Source: Clostridiales bacterium UBA4080 (lineage in GTDB: Bacteria; Bacillota; Clostridia; Lachnospirales; Vallitaleaceae). From it: a DNA stretch of 44,144 nucleotides. This document shows positions 1-9,039 of the stretch, piece by piece. Made by a program: the position numbers and the translations under genes. The DNA lies in NCBI GenBank assembly GCA_002381865.1, contig DFYO01000009.1, forward strand, positions 1-44,144, in the 5' to 3' direction. Numbering within the stretch: the stretch's first letter is position 1; every line of letters begins with the position of its first letter. Below the pieces are notes generated by a model. It was not told the origin of the DNA. It did not search any database and saw nothing but the letters and a program-made list of their open reading frames with translations.

Positions 1-2
1 AG

Positions 3-68
3 CTTGTTAATGCAGATGCAAAATATGTAGTTAAAGAGCCGGGAGAAATAATGAGTATTGTTTTTTAA
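3..68 (+). CDS. C-terminal end of an unidentified protein (partial)
   Basis: Frame 3 is open from the window edge to a TAA at 66-68 and gives 21 residues ending in EPGEIMSIVF. The stop lies 12 bases before the start of the Crp/Fnr gene, whose ribosome binding site (GGAGG) follows the stop directly. That spacing fits a shared operon. The other two forward frames are closed in this stretch. Too little is visible to assign a family. A gene controlled by, or co-transcribed with, the regulator is an inference only. Confidence 0.5.
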   Translation, partial: LVNADAKYVVKEPGEIMSIVF

Positions 69-80
69 TGGAGGATAAAT

Positions 81-749
81 ATGTCTGAAAATGATTATAC
101 TTTAAAATGCCAAAATACTATATTGAGTGTACTACCCTTAAAAATCATAGAGGCTTATATAGCTAAAGGATGGTTTGTAAAACGATATTATAATAAAAAT
201 GAAATTATTCATGCTGAAGGAGAACCCTGTAAGCAAATTGAAATTATTTTGCAGGGGAAAGTTGTTATTGAGAGAATTGGGTTAGAGGGAGATTTAATGA
301 CTATTAATTATCTTAATAGCGCGGATATAATTGGTGCGAATCTAGTTTTTTCTAGTACTGCATATTATCCAATGACAATAACAGCTAAAAAACCTACAGA
401 GGTCATTATTATTAATAAAGAGATACTTTTTGAAATTTGCAATATTTATCCTGATTTTTTTATTCAATTTATTAAGATTATTTCAGACATGTCTGTTATG
501 ATTGTAACAAAAATGAAAAATCGAATAAGTAGAACTATACGTCAAAGTATTATAACATACATAAACAAACAATATGAATTACAAGGTACATATTTAATTA
601 AACTAACAATGTCTAAAAAAGCATTAGCAGAAATGTTTGGTATTAGCAGAACCTCTTTATCTAGAGAATTTCAAAAAATGGTCTGTGAAGGGTTGCTTAA
701 AGTTGATTCAAAATATATTGAAGTTTTAAATAAAGATATTATAGAATAA
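81..749 (+). CDS. Crp/Fnr-family transcriptional regulator
   Basis: A 222-aa protein with the two-part Crp/Fnr layout. Residues about 20-130 look like a cyclic-nucleotide-binding-type beta barrel (IIHAEGEPCKQIEIILQGKV), and a long dimerisation helix follows. Residues about 170-205 form the winged helix-turn-helix (SKKALAEMFGISRTSLSREF). There is no N-terminal cysteine cluster like that of Fnr, so an iron-sulfur oxygen sensor is not indicated and the effector is unknown. The start is supported by GGAGG nine bases upstream. It lies just downstream of the partial gene and converges on the RND efflux operon. Regulation of that operon is possible but not shown. The family call is firm; the target is unknown. 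Confidence 0.9.
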   Translation: MSENDYTLKCQNTILSVLPLKIIEAYIAKGWFVKRYYNKNEIIHAEGEPCKQIEIILQGKVVIERIGLEGDLMTINYLNSADIIGANLVFSSTAYYPMTITAKKPTEVIIINKEILFEICNIYPDFFIQFIKIISDMSVMIVTKMKNRISRTIRQSIITYINKQYELQGTYLIKLTMSKKALAEMFGISRTSLSREFQKMVCEGLLKVDSKYIEVLNKDIIE

Positions 750-775
750 TCGAAATGGCAAATAAAAAGTTTGAT

Positions 776-3700
776 TTAAAGAGGTTTTGATAGCTTGAAC
801 TTATCTTTCCAATCTTCAAAGGTCGCAAATATAACTGGGATTACTATTAAGGTTAGAAAAGTAGCTGATAGCATTCCTCCAATAATAGTAATTGCAAGTG
901 GAGAAAAACGCTCAGAGCCAAGAGCTAATTGAAATGCTAGAGGAAGCATACCAACCACATCTGATAGCGCTGTCATCATTATTGGCCTATATCGTATTTT
1001 TATAGCGGCTATAACGGCTTCGTTTGTTGTTAGTCCGCTTAATTTACCTTTAATTGCTTGGTCTATTACTAATATAGAATTGTTAACAACAGTACCAGCT
1101 AGAAGAATAAAGCCTAAAACAACTGGCATTGAAATATATTTATGAGACAGCTTTAAAGCAGGGGCAATACCTATAAGCACTAATGGAATAGATGCCATTA
1201 TTGTTATTGGATGTAAAAAGGACTTGAACTGAGGGACAAGTATTAAATAGACAAAGACAATAGCAAGAACTAGAAGAAAAAGCATATCTTTCATGGAACT
1301 GCTCATATCAGCATTTTCACCAGCTAGCTCTATAGTATAGCCGGTAGGAAGAGGATAGTTATCAATTAATTTTTGAATATCTGAGGTTATATGGCTATAT
1401 GCTCTATCGCCAGTATATCCATAAATGTCTATTACTTGCCTTAGATTTTCCTTAGTTATAAGATTTGATCTCGTTCCCATTTCAAATGTTGCAATTTCTC
1501 TCAAAGGGACTGTTGTACCATTGGGTGAGATTATTTGAATATCTCTTAGATTATCTATTGTTGTTCTGTATTTTTCTGAAAAGAATAAATGCACATTAAT
1601 GTTATCAGCTTCATTTGTGGACATTTGAGTACTAACAACACCCTCAATGGCTTTATAAACCTGTGAAGATAAGTCAATGTTTGTTAAACCAAATTTATTA
1701 AGACGAACTTTGTCAGTTTTAATTAAAATTTGAGCATTGTCCATATTTACGCTTTTGTATATATTTGTTGTGCTTTTTACGGTTTTAAGCTGCTTCTCGA
1801 AATCACTTGCTAATAGGAATAAAACCTCTTCATCATCACCAGAAATTTTAATATCTAGTGGAGCAACAGAGCTACTAGTAGCAGTGCCGCCTTTTTCTTT
1901 TACAACAAAGCGTTTGATATCGGGAATGCGTTCTATTTCATTACGTAAACGCTCTTGAAATTCCCATATAGTTTCTTTTCTTTTGGTTCGGGGGCTTAGA
2001 TTAATGGTAAATAAAGCTTGATTAGTACCCATTATTCCGAAATCTCCAATCATAGTGCTGTCTTTTTCGTAACCAATTTGGGCGTCATAGCTAACAACAT
2101 TTTTTTCGTTTTTTAAGTAGGATTGAATATAGTCGACTACTACTAAAGTATCCTTTGTTTTGCTACCTGCATCTAGTTCAATAGAAACAAAGGTAGTACC
2201 ACCATCAAATTTAGGAAGCATTTCAACGCCGTGTGTTGCTATAATTATTATGCTTAGCCCCATAAGAAAAAAGATAGTAAGATACATCATAAATTTATGC
2301 TTTAGTGATTTGGCTAAAAGTGCAGTATAAAAACCTAATAATACATCCATTGCATGATTAAATGGGTTTGTTATATAGCTAATTAGATTTTCAATTTTTT
2401 TAAATGAAAATTTATTAAAGATAACAGTAAACAAAGGTATAACAATTAAAGCAATTACAATTGAAGATGATATTGCAAATATAACAGTTAAGGCTAAAGG
2501 TCTAAACATTTCGCCTACAAAGCCCTGAATAAAAATTAGGGGGAAAAGTACAATTAATGTTGTTGTAACACCTGCAATAGTTGGAATTGCGATTTCATTA
2601 GTCCCATCAATAGCAGCATTTTTTATGTCTTTTGTTTTGAAATGAGTCATAATATTTTCTACAACAACAATTGCTCCATCAACAACAAATCCAATACTTA
2701 AGATTAGAGCTGATAAAGTAACCATATCTAATTTCATATCAAATATTTTCATGAGACCAAGGGTAGACATAAATACTAGAGGCATAGATATGGTAATAAC
2801 TAATGATTGACCAATATTTTTTATAAAAAGTATGATTATAAGCATTGTAAAAATTAATGCCATTAAAACGCTAGATGTCATATTACTAGTCATTTGGGTA
2901 GTGAAAACAGAATCATCCTGTGCTAACTGAAAATTGATAGAAGGATACTTGATTTTTAAAGCGTCTAATGTTTCTTTTGTATTTTTAATAACATCTATGG
3001 TATTGGCATCGGTTTTTTTGGTTATCATTAAAGCAATAGCATTAGAATCTTCGTAAATGTAGGCACTTTCTTGATCACCTGTAGTTAAAATAATATTACT
3101 CAAATCTTTTAGATAAACCTTATTACCATCGGCTGTTTTTATTCCTAAATATTTTAAATCATTAAGGTCTTGAAAATTTTCCTCAATACGAACCAGAATT
3201 TCATTACCGGCATCTGTAATTTTGCCACCTGGGGCTTTGATATTATTAGTTACTAATGCTTGATTTATTTGATCAATACTTAAGCCATAAGCATTTAAAC
3301 GATTACGATCCAGTTGGATTTGTATTTCGGTTTCATTACCGCCAAAATAGCTTACAGAAGCTACCCCTTCAACTATTTGAAGGTCAAAAGCAATTTGTTC
3401 TTCAGCAAGTTGCCTTATTTCTCTTAAATCCAAGGAGTTACTGCTTAAACTTATTGTTGCAATCGGTTTATCAGAGGTACTGAATTTAAGTACTTTAGGG
3501 TCAGGCAAATTTACAGGAAGCTGATTTCCAATTCTACTTAATGCGTTTTGAACATCAATTGCTGCTTGATCTATGTTGACGCCATAGTTAAAATCTAATC
3601 GGATGGTTGCAACATTATCTTGAGCAGTTGATTTGATGTTTTTAATACCGTTTAATGTTCCGAAAACATCTTCCATGGGTTCTATAATATCATTAACAAC

Positions 3701-3874
3701 ATCCTGTGCAGATGCCCCAGGATACTGAGAAAGAACGGTAACAGCGGGAGCGTTGGTGTCAGGGGAGAGTTGTGATTTTAAGGTCATTTTTGAATATAAA
3801 CCAAACAATAAAATTGCAAGAGTAAAGGACAACACAAAATGCTTGTAATTAAGAGAAAATTGACCTATTTTCAT
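776..3874 (-). CDS. RND-superfamily efflux transporter (AcrB/SwrC type)
   Basis: This 1032-aa inner-membrane pump has the full RND length: TM1 near residue 12, a first large extracytoplasmic domain (about 40-330), TM2-6, a mid-protein repeat with TM7 near 530, a second large loop and TM8-12 at the C-terminus. The TM4 proton-relay region reads GFVVDGAIVVVENI. Asp399 corresponds to one of the paired Asp residues of AcrB, and the second is Gly400 here. The start ATG overlaps the stop of the membrane fusion protein gene by four bases (ATGA), so the two are translationally coupled. Firmicute relatives such as SwrC export surfactants and drugs; the substrate here is unknown. No TolC-like gene is visible. 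Confidence 0.93.
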   Translation of the reverse strand: MKIGQFSLNYKHFVLSFTLAILLFGLYSKMTLKSQLSPDTNAPAVTVLSQYPGASAQDVVNDIIEPMEDVFGTLNGIKNIKSTAQDNVATIRLDFNYGVNIDQAAIDVQNALSRIGNQLPVNLPDPKVLKFSTSDKPIATISLSSNSLDLREIRQLAEEQIAFDLQIVEGVASVSYFGGNETEIQIQLDRNRLNAYGLSIDQINQALVTNNIKAPGGKITDAGNEILVRIEENFQDLNDLKYLGIKTADGNKVYLKDLSNIILTTGDQESAYIYEDSNAIALMITKKTDANTIDVIKNTKETLDALKIKYPSINFQLAQDDSVFTTQMTSNMTSSVLMALIFTMLIIILFIKNIGQSLVITISMPLVFMSTLGLMKIFDMKLDMVTLSALILSIGFVVDGAIVVVENIMTHFKTKDIKNAAIDGTNEIAIPTIAGVTTTLIVLFPLIFIQGFVGEMFRPLALTVIFAISSSIVIALIVIPLFTVIFNKFSFKKIENLISYITNPFNHAMDVLLGFYTALLAKSLKHKFMMYLTIFFLMGLSIIIIATHGVEMLPKFDGGTTFVSIELDAGSKTKDTLVVVDYIQSYLKNEKNVVSYDAQIGYEKDSTMIGDFGIMGTNQALFTINLSPRTKRKETIWEFQERLRNEIERIPDIKRFVVKEKGGTATSSSVAPLDIKISGDDEEVLFLLASDFEKQLKTVKSTTNIYKSVNMDNAQILIKTDKVRLNKFGLTNIDLSSQVYKAIEGVVSTQMSTNEADNINVHLFFSEKYRTTIDNLRDIQIISPNGTTVPLREIATFEMGTRSNLITKENLRQVIDIYGYTGDRAYSHITSDIQKLIDNYPLPTGYTIELAGENADMSSSMKDMLFLLVLAIVFVYLILVPQFKSFLHPITIMASIPLVLIGIAPALKLSHKYISMPVVLGFILLAGTVVNNSILVIDQAIKGKLSGLTTNEAVIAAIKIRYRPIMMTALSDVVGMLPLAFQLALGSERFSPLAITIIGGMLSATFLTLIVIPVIFATFEDWKDKFKLSKPL

Positions 3875-5136
3875 TGATTTTTCACTCCTTCATAGACATA
3901 AACATGGGCACCATCATACAAGCTTGTAAGATTTTTTGACGCAATTTCCTGCCCCTTTTTAAGTCCAGAGAGAACAACTATTTTATCTTCGACTTCTAGA
4001 CCGGTTGTTATTTTGGTTTTTTTTGCGACACCCTTTTGAATAACATAAACATAAGTTGCATCTAGTTGCTTAATTAAAGAATCTTTACTAATTATGGGTT
4101 TATTATAAACTTCCGATAAAATGAATTCTACATCTACACTAGCTCCAATAACCATTGATTCAGAGGCTTTGTCTTTTTGGATATCAATTTCAATATCATT
4201 CATTTTAGTCACGCTATTCATATAAGGAGAAATTCTACTTATTACTATATCAGAAATAGTAGTACCGTCGATAGTAGTTAGTTTTACCTTGCCCCCCTTT
4301 TTTATATATGATAAGTCTTTTTCAGTAACAGATACGGAAACTGTCATTTCGGATTTATCATCAATTATTACAAATGGTTTTCCAGCAGCAGCTAAATCTC
4401 CGGGTTGGTAATAAATCGCACGAACTGTACCTGAAATTGGAGATAAAAGTTCAGTTTTTTGAATAGTAAGATTAAGTTCATTAATAGTTGAATTTAATTC
4501 TACTATTTGTGCCTTAGTTATATTCTGCTGGTTTTTTAAAGTGTCATAATTATTAGCGACTGCATATTTAGTTTCGTTTAATTGCATATTCAAACTAATC
4601 AATCGTTGCTCTAGCTCGTCATATGTATTTTGAGAAATAGCGCCTTCAAGGAGTAGTATTTGCATTTTTGATTTTTCGTTATTAAGATATGCAATTTCGG
4701 ACTTGATTTTTTCTAAAGTAACAATAGAGGGATTGGAGGTGTAGTAATCAGTAACTTCTTTTTTAAGATAGTCATAATTAATTTGAGCGGTATTTGATTT
4801 GCTTTCTAGAGTAGCTTTGTTTGCTATTAGCTGAGTTGCGTCTAGGTTTCCAATTACAGTCCCTGCTTCAACAAAATCACCAGCTTGAACATATATAGCT
4901 TCTACTTCTGCTGTTATTATAGGAGATAAGGATACTGTGCTTTTGGGTTCCATTATGCCTTCGTAATGTATTGATTCTTGCAAGTTTCCAAACGCAACTT
5001 GCTCTAACTGTATGGGAATTCCTAAATCCAGAGCAGGGGAGTCAACAGTATCAAAATTATGGTTAATTGCTATTAAAATGATTCCAATGGCTATTGCAGG
5101 AATTAAGATGAAAAATATTAATTTTGTTTTTTTCAT
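3871..5136 (-). CDS. RND efflux membrane fusion protein (HlyD/AcrA family)
   Basis: The N-terminus has a membrane anchor (about residues 5-25) without a lipobox. It is followed by a lipoyl-like half-motif near residues 75-110, an alpha-helical coiled-coil hairpin (about 110-225), the second lipoyl half (SPISGTVRAIYYQPGDLAA), a beta-barrel, and a C-terminal membrane-proximal domain. This is the periplasmic-adaptor architecture; in a Gram-positive it would sit on the outer face of the membrane. I chose the ATG at 5136 over the in-frame TTG at 5145 because the AGGAG ribosome binding site is ten bases from the ATG and only one from the TTG. That gives 421 aa. It is coupled to the RND gene by a four-base overlap. 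Confidence 0.9.
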   Translation of the reverse strand: MKKTKLIFFILIPAIAIGIILIAINHNFDTVDSPALDLGIPIQLEQVAFGNLQESIHYEGIMEPKSTVSLSPIITAEVEAIYVQAGDFVEAGTVIGNLDATQLIANKATLESKSNTAQINYDYLKKEVTDYYTSNPSIVTLEKIKSEIAYLNNEKSKMQILLLEGAISQNTYDELEQRLISLNMQLNETKYAVANNYDTLKNQQNITKAQIVELNSTINELNLTIQKTELLSPISGTVRAIYYQPGDLAAAGKPFVIIDDKSEMTVSVSVTEKDLSYIKKGGKVKLTTIDGTTISDIVISRISPYMNSVTKMNDIEIDIQKDKASESMVIGASVDVEFILSEVYNKPIISKDSLIKQLDATYVYVIQKGVAKKTKITTGLEVEDKIVVLSGLKKGQEIASKNLTSLYDGAHVYVYEGVKNQ

Positions 5137-5200
5137 TGAAATCAAGCTCCTTTGTATACTAAAGTTTCATTGTTAAATAGTGCTAATGGAAAGATAGCTA

Positions 5201-5449
5201 TTATTGTTTATTTATACTTGTAGACTTTTTGTGTTGTGTGTCTGAAAGTATTAATTCATCACCATCTTTGCTTTTTGTGGTTTTTGATGTATCTTGGCTT
5301 TGAAATGCAGATGAATTATTTGGATCGGTGCTTGCGTTTTTAATAGCCATTGCTTTAGACTTAAGGCGGTTCATTTCAGGTTGATTGTTTTCGTTCCTTG
5401 CTTGCATATAATCATTTCGAATTGCTCTAATTTCAGGTGTGATTTTCAT
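5201..5449 (-). CDS. Small hydrophilic protein upstream of the efflux genes
   Basis: An 82-aa charged protein with no membrane segment or signal peptide. Residues 1-40 are predicted helical and rich in Arg, Asn and Lys (MKITPEIRAIRNDYMQARNE). The second half is Ser/Thr/Asp/Lys-rich and looks disordered. A good AGGAGG ribosome binding site precedes the ATG. It lies on the same strand 64 bases ahead of the membrane fusion protein gene and is probably the first gene of the efflux transcript. I do not recognise the family. The strong ribosome binding site and the position support a real gene. Confidence 0.7.
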   Translation of the reverse strand: MKITPEIRAIRNDYMQARNENNQPEMNRLKSKAMAIKNASTDPNNSSAFQSQDTSKTTKSKDGDELILSDTQHKKSTSINKQ

Positions 5450-5545
5450 ATTTTCCTCCTAAGAATATTTGAATTAGCGGTTTTTAAGTTTATATGTTTT
5501 TGTTATAGTAATTTATACTATGAATTAAGTATATCTTATAATACT

Positions 5546-5574
5546 AAAAAAAAGAGTTACATTAGTAACTCTTT
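5546..5574 (-). terminator. Rho-independent terminator of the SBF transporter remnant
   Basis: A perfect 10-bp stem (AAAGAGTTAC / GTAACTCTTT) with a 4-base loop. Read on the minus strand it ends in a run of eight T. It lies 17 bases beyond the stop of the truncated transporter gene at 5591 and separates it from the efflux operon. Confidence 0.85.
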
Positions 5575-5590
5575 AACAAAAGTAATACCA

Positions 5591-6120
5591 TTATTCACTT
5601 AAGGTTTTTTTCAAAGAAGTTGTCGAGCCAAATATTTTGTCGGTTAACTGAACATACCAAGCTCCAGCTTGAACCTGGACAATATAAGCAATAGCAATTA
5701 TTAAAGCAACATCAGAGCCTTTCTCTCCAAACACAGTCATAGCAACTGCAAGGGCAATAGATAAATTTCTCATAACTGTGCCATATACTAAAGCAATTCC
5801 GTCCTCGCGATTAAATAAATATTTTGCTACTAATGTACTAATAGTAAAGTTCAACAAGTAGATTATTATTAGAGGCAATAAATAATAAGCAAGAATGACT
5901 GGATTAGATAAAATAGTCTTTGCTTTTAAAGCCATTGAAACGAAGACTATACCTAAGACACCTAAAGTAGAGAATACGGGGAATTTTTGCTTTAGATCTT
6001 TTTCGAATTTTTCTTTACCGTATTTTTTCTTCAAAATAGCCTGCGTTAGTATACCTAAAGCTAAAGGCATAAATACAATAAAAGCAATTTGCTTAATTGT
6101 ATTGGAGAGAGCTATAAAAA
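5591..6120 (-). pseudogene. 5'-truncated SBF/ACR3-type transporter (C-terminal half)
   Basis: From the first Met (6070) the frame encodes 159 aa. It continues open upstream without any ATG, GTG or TTG, giving IALSNTIKQIAFIVF before MPLALGILTQ. This resembles the middle and last five membrane helices of the bile acid:sodium symporter superfamily, as in ACR3 arsenite exporters: a PLALG motif, an ILSNP loop and a conserved RNLSIALAVA segment near the end. Family members are usually about 300-350 aa, so about half is missing. The frame runs into sequence belonging to the divergent diguanylate cyclase gene, so the 5' end appears lost by deletion or misassembly. The upper coordinate is approximate. 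The C-terminus and terminator are intact. Probably non-functional. Confidence 0.75.
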
Positions 6121-7738
6121 TATTAGCTATTATCCAAAGCTTTATTCTGATCAGGTTATTGCAATTGAAGCTATGCTTAGAGGAGAAATTGATGGATTTA
6201 TTACCTCTGGAACTGAGGTTGTAAACGAGTATCTTTACAAATACGATAACCTTGATAATATTGCAGAAATTAAAAATGTTTATTCAGATCAAACTCTTTC
6301 TGGACTTAAGGAAAATAAAATACTTATTCAAATTTTGAATAAGGTTATTTTATCAAGAGAGGCTGAGATTAATAGTTTGATTGAAGTAGCAATGCAGAAA
6401 TATTTATATAAGGCTTTAGAGCTATCCGATAAAGAGCTTCAATGGATAGAGAAAAACAAAACGATTAAAGTGGGAGTGCCAACCGATTACCTGCCGATTG
6501 ACCATTATTCTGAGGGGAATTATACAGGTGTAGCAGGTGAGTTTTTAAGTGATTTTTGTAAACGAATAGGTATCAAAATTGAATGTGTGCCAATGACCTT
6601 TGACGTCTTATATGAAAAGATGAATAAGGGAGAAATTGATTTGCTGAATATGGCAAAGACAAAGGATAGAGAAAAATTATTTGCTTTTACCATGCCCTTT
6701 AGCAATGAACGTGATGTTATTTATGGAATGCAGGAGAAGCCAATTGTATCGGATATTTACGGCTTGGAGGGAACCAGGGTGGCTGTAATTGATGGTTTTT
6801 GGCATGAGGAATATTTAAATAAAAATCTTAACGATTTTACGATTATTCAAACGAAGGATATAAAAGAAACGCTGGCCTTGATAAAAAAAGGAAAAGCAGA
6901 TTATTTTATTGAAAATCCAACGGTAGCTGAGTATTATATACAGGGACTGGGATATACACAGATAGTAAAAAAGGGAAATACCTCAGCAGACTCATTTTTG
7001 TATTTTGGATGTCAAAAAGAGGATGGGGAATTTGTAAGCATATTTAATAAAACTCTTAAGCTTATGGATTATGAAAAAGCAAAGTATGAAGGAGTAAAAA
7101 ATGCACCAGCATTAAAGAATATTCAGAATATAAGATTAACTAAAGTAATAATATTTATACTGATAAGCTTAATTGTTCTTGCAATTACGTTAATTAATAT
7201 TTTCAGAAAGCTAATAATTCAAAAGGAAACAACCAAAAGGCTTAAGGAAAGAGAGCATTTGATTTACACAGATGCTCTAACCGGATTATATAACAGAATG
7301 TATTTTAATTCGCTAGAAAGAAAAATGTCAGATTATTCATTTCCGCAGGCGTTTATTATGATGGATTTGAATAAGCTAAAAAAAACAAATGATACCTTTG
7401 GACACAGTGCAGGAGATATGTTGATTCAGGAATTTGCAAAGGTAATTCAAGAGGTAGTACCTCATGAAAGAATTATGCGAATGGGCGGAGATGAGTTTTT
7501 TGTGTTTTTAGAGGAGCATAACAGTATAAAAACACAGGAGCTAATTAATGCTATCAAACAAAAGTGCAAAGAAACTAAGCTTATAGCTGAAGGGAAAACA
7601 ATATTAGATAAGCTGGATGTTTCTATAGGGTATTATGTAAGAGAGACCTCAAATATATCAACTGAAGAGGCGCTGAATAACGCAGATAAAGCAATGTATG
7701 ATAATAAGCTTAAAGCGCGTTATACAGCTTATACCTAA
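6089..7738 (+). pseudogene. 5'-truncated diguanylate cyclase with SBP_bac_3 sensor domains
   Basis: The frame encodes up to 549 residues in this order: the C-terminal part of one solute-binding (SBP_bac_3) domain (about 20-105, AIEAMLRGEIDGFI), a complete second one (about 125-335), a membrane helix (352-373) and a GGDEF domain (393-545). The active-site motif GGDEF is intact at 466-470, so catalysis (2 GTP to cyclic di-GMP) is possible. The RxxD inhibitory site is absent (VPHE at that position). The only upstream start is a TTG at 6089 with no ribosome binding site, inside the opposing transporter remnant. The signal peptide and most of the first sensor domain are missing. Expression would therefore be defective unless another start is used. 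Domain calls are firm; the pseudogene status is inferred. Confidence 0.8.
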
Positions 7739-7913
7739 AGCCATAACTTTGCCTAATGGCTCGCATTATGAAATTAGTTCCATACTAGAAGTAATCCCTT
7801 ATGAAGATTTACTAGGAAAATTTGGGATTATATTTAGCGTAATAGCAGAAGATAGGAAGCTTGAGATTTATTATAATCATCGTTTGAATAATTGGTATAT
7901 AAAGGAAAGCTAA
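7698..7913 (+). pseudogene. Fragment of an unrecognised small protein
   Basis: An open frame of 71 codons starts inside the end of the cyclase gene in another frame. From about codon 12 it looks like genuine protein (LPNGSHYEISSILEVIPYED, ending in HRLNNWYIKES). There is no ribosome binding site before the ATG at 7698, and the first 40 bases are shared with the cyclase. The real 5' end may have been lost in the same rearrangement that damaged this area, or the gene may start at a weak internal codon. I do not recognise the family. Confidence 0.4.
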
Positions 7914-8129
7914 TAATAAAGAAGCGAGTAATTTGGCCCTTGATTAATCAGGAGCCTTTGTTAAAATTAACAAATAAAAAAAGCAAGCAGTCGAAATGGT
8001 CTTATATAAATTGAATTTAGATCTGTGCTTTGAGACTCGCCTTAAGATTACAAAAAGTGACTATATATATAAGGGGTGACTTAAAGAGGGCTAAAGAATG
8101 ACGGATGTGATGACTGCTGGCATTATAAA
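7914..8129 (+). other. Non-coding gap with no supported gene
   Basis: About 320 bases separate the ORF fragment from the lipoprotein gene. I see only a short AT-rich inverted repeat (TTTGTTAA / TTAACAAA, 7957-7974) followed by A-rich sequence, and an 11-codon ORF at 8098 without a ribosome binding site. All frames are broken by stops. The right end holds the likely lipoprotein promoter, listed separately. Confidence 0.5.
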
Positions 8130-8159
8130 ATGACCATAAATATATATTATAGTTATAAT
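8130..8159 (+). promoter_or_regulatory. Candidate sigma-A promoter of the lipoprotein gene
   Basis: ATGACC (8130-8135), an 18-base AT-rich spacer and a perfect TATAAT (8154-8159), about 75 bases before the lipoprotein start. The -35 matches the consensus at four of six positions. Confidence 0.45.
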
Positions 8160-8235
8160 AAATAGCTAAAAGCGAGGTGAAAATAGGATAATTTAAAGCA
8201 ACTAATAAAATAATTTAAAAGGGAGCGAATGAAAA

Positions 8236-9009
8236 ATGAAAAAAATTACACTTTTGATGATTGTTTTAATAATGGTATTATTAGCAGGATGTGGGGATAA
8301 AAAGACTAACACAAATGATACAGATAACAAAGAAATTAACAGCGCTGAAAATAGCAATAATGGAAAAGAAAGCTCAGAAAATAGCAAAAGCGGAATTAAT
8401 GTAAGTTTAAAAGATCAAGAGCTTTTAAATTCAATCAAACCAAACGCTATTGAGAAGGTTTTAATTGAAGGAACCTCTGTTAACGAAGGAATTACTGTTA
8501 ACACAAAAACAATAGTATACAAGGAAAACCTAAGGTATGAGAGCAGTGGAACAAATGGAGAACAAATAATGATATATAATGCTGATGAAGCTACTACGTA
8601 TATGTATAATCCTGTAGACAAAACAGGAACTAAGTTTGCTGACGGAGAAGAGGAAGCAGATGATATGGGGATGGATATTTCATCAGGTAGTGATTTGTTA
8701 TCTGAGATAGAGGGATTAGTGAAAGCGGAAATAACAAATGTTAATAATATGGAAGCTCTTTATATAGAAACACAAAGTGACACAGGCGCAGGTATATATA
8801 CAACTAAACAATGGATATCTACAAGGTACTGGCATCCGATAAAAACAGAAATGTATTTTAATGATCAACTTAAATCAAAGTATGAAACTACAAATATTAC
8901 GGAAAATTTCAAATTAGATAAAAATTTGTTTGTTGCGCCGGCAGATATAAATTTTATGGACTTTGATAGTATGCTTGATGGCATTGGGGAAATGAATATG
9001 GGCGAGTAA
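8236..9009 (+). CDS. LolA-like outer-surface lipoprotein
   Basis: A 257-aa exported lipoprotein. A charged start and hydrophobic stretch lead to a lipobox (LLAGC, Cys about residue 19). A Ser/Asn/Glu-rich linker to about residue 60 follows. The mature domain of alternating strands (ENLRYESSG, IMIYNADEATTYMYNP, KQWISTRYWHPIKTEMY) resembles the LolA/LppX-type lipoprotein-carrier fold found in many Firmicute lipoproteins. It should be anchored on the outer face of the membrane. The role is unknown; binding a hydrophobic ligand or sensing the membrane is only inferred. GGGAG precedes the ATG. It appears to be a single-gene unit with its own promoter, lying between degraded sequences. Confidence 0.8.
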   Translation: MKKITLLMIVLIMVLLAGCGDKKTNTNDTDNKEINSAENSNNGKESSENSKSGINVSLKDQELLNSIKPNAIEKVLIEGTSVNEGITVNTKTIVYKENLRYESSGTNGEQIMIYNADEATTYMYNPVDKTGTKFADGEEEADDMGMDISSGSDLLSEIEGLVKAEITNVNNMEALYIETQSDTGAGIYTTKQWISTRYWHPIKTEMYFNDQLKSKYETTNITENFKLDKNLFVAPADINFMDFDSMLDGIGEMNMGE

Positions 9010-9039
9010 TTATAGTTTGTTTTAGAAGAAAACTTATAA

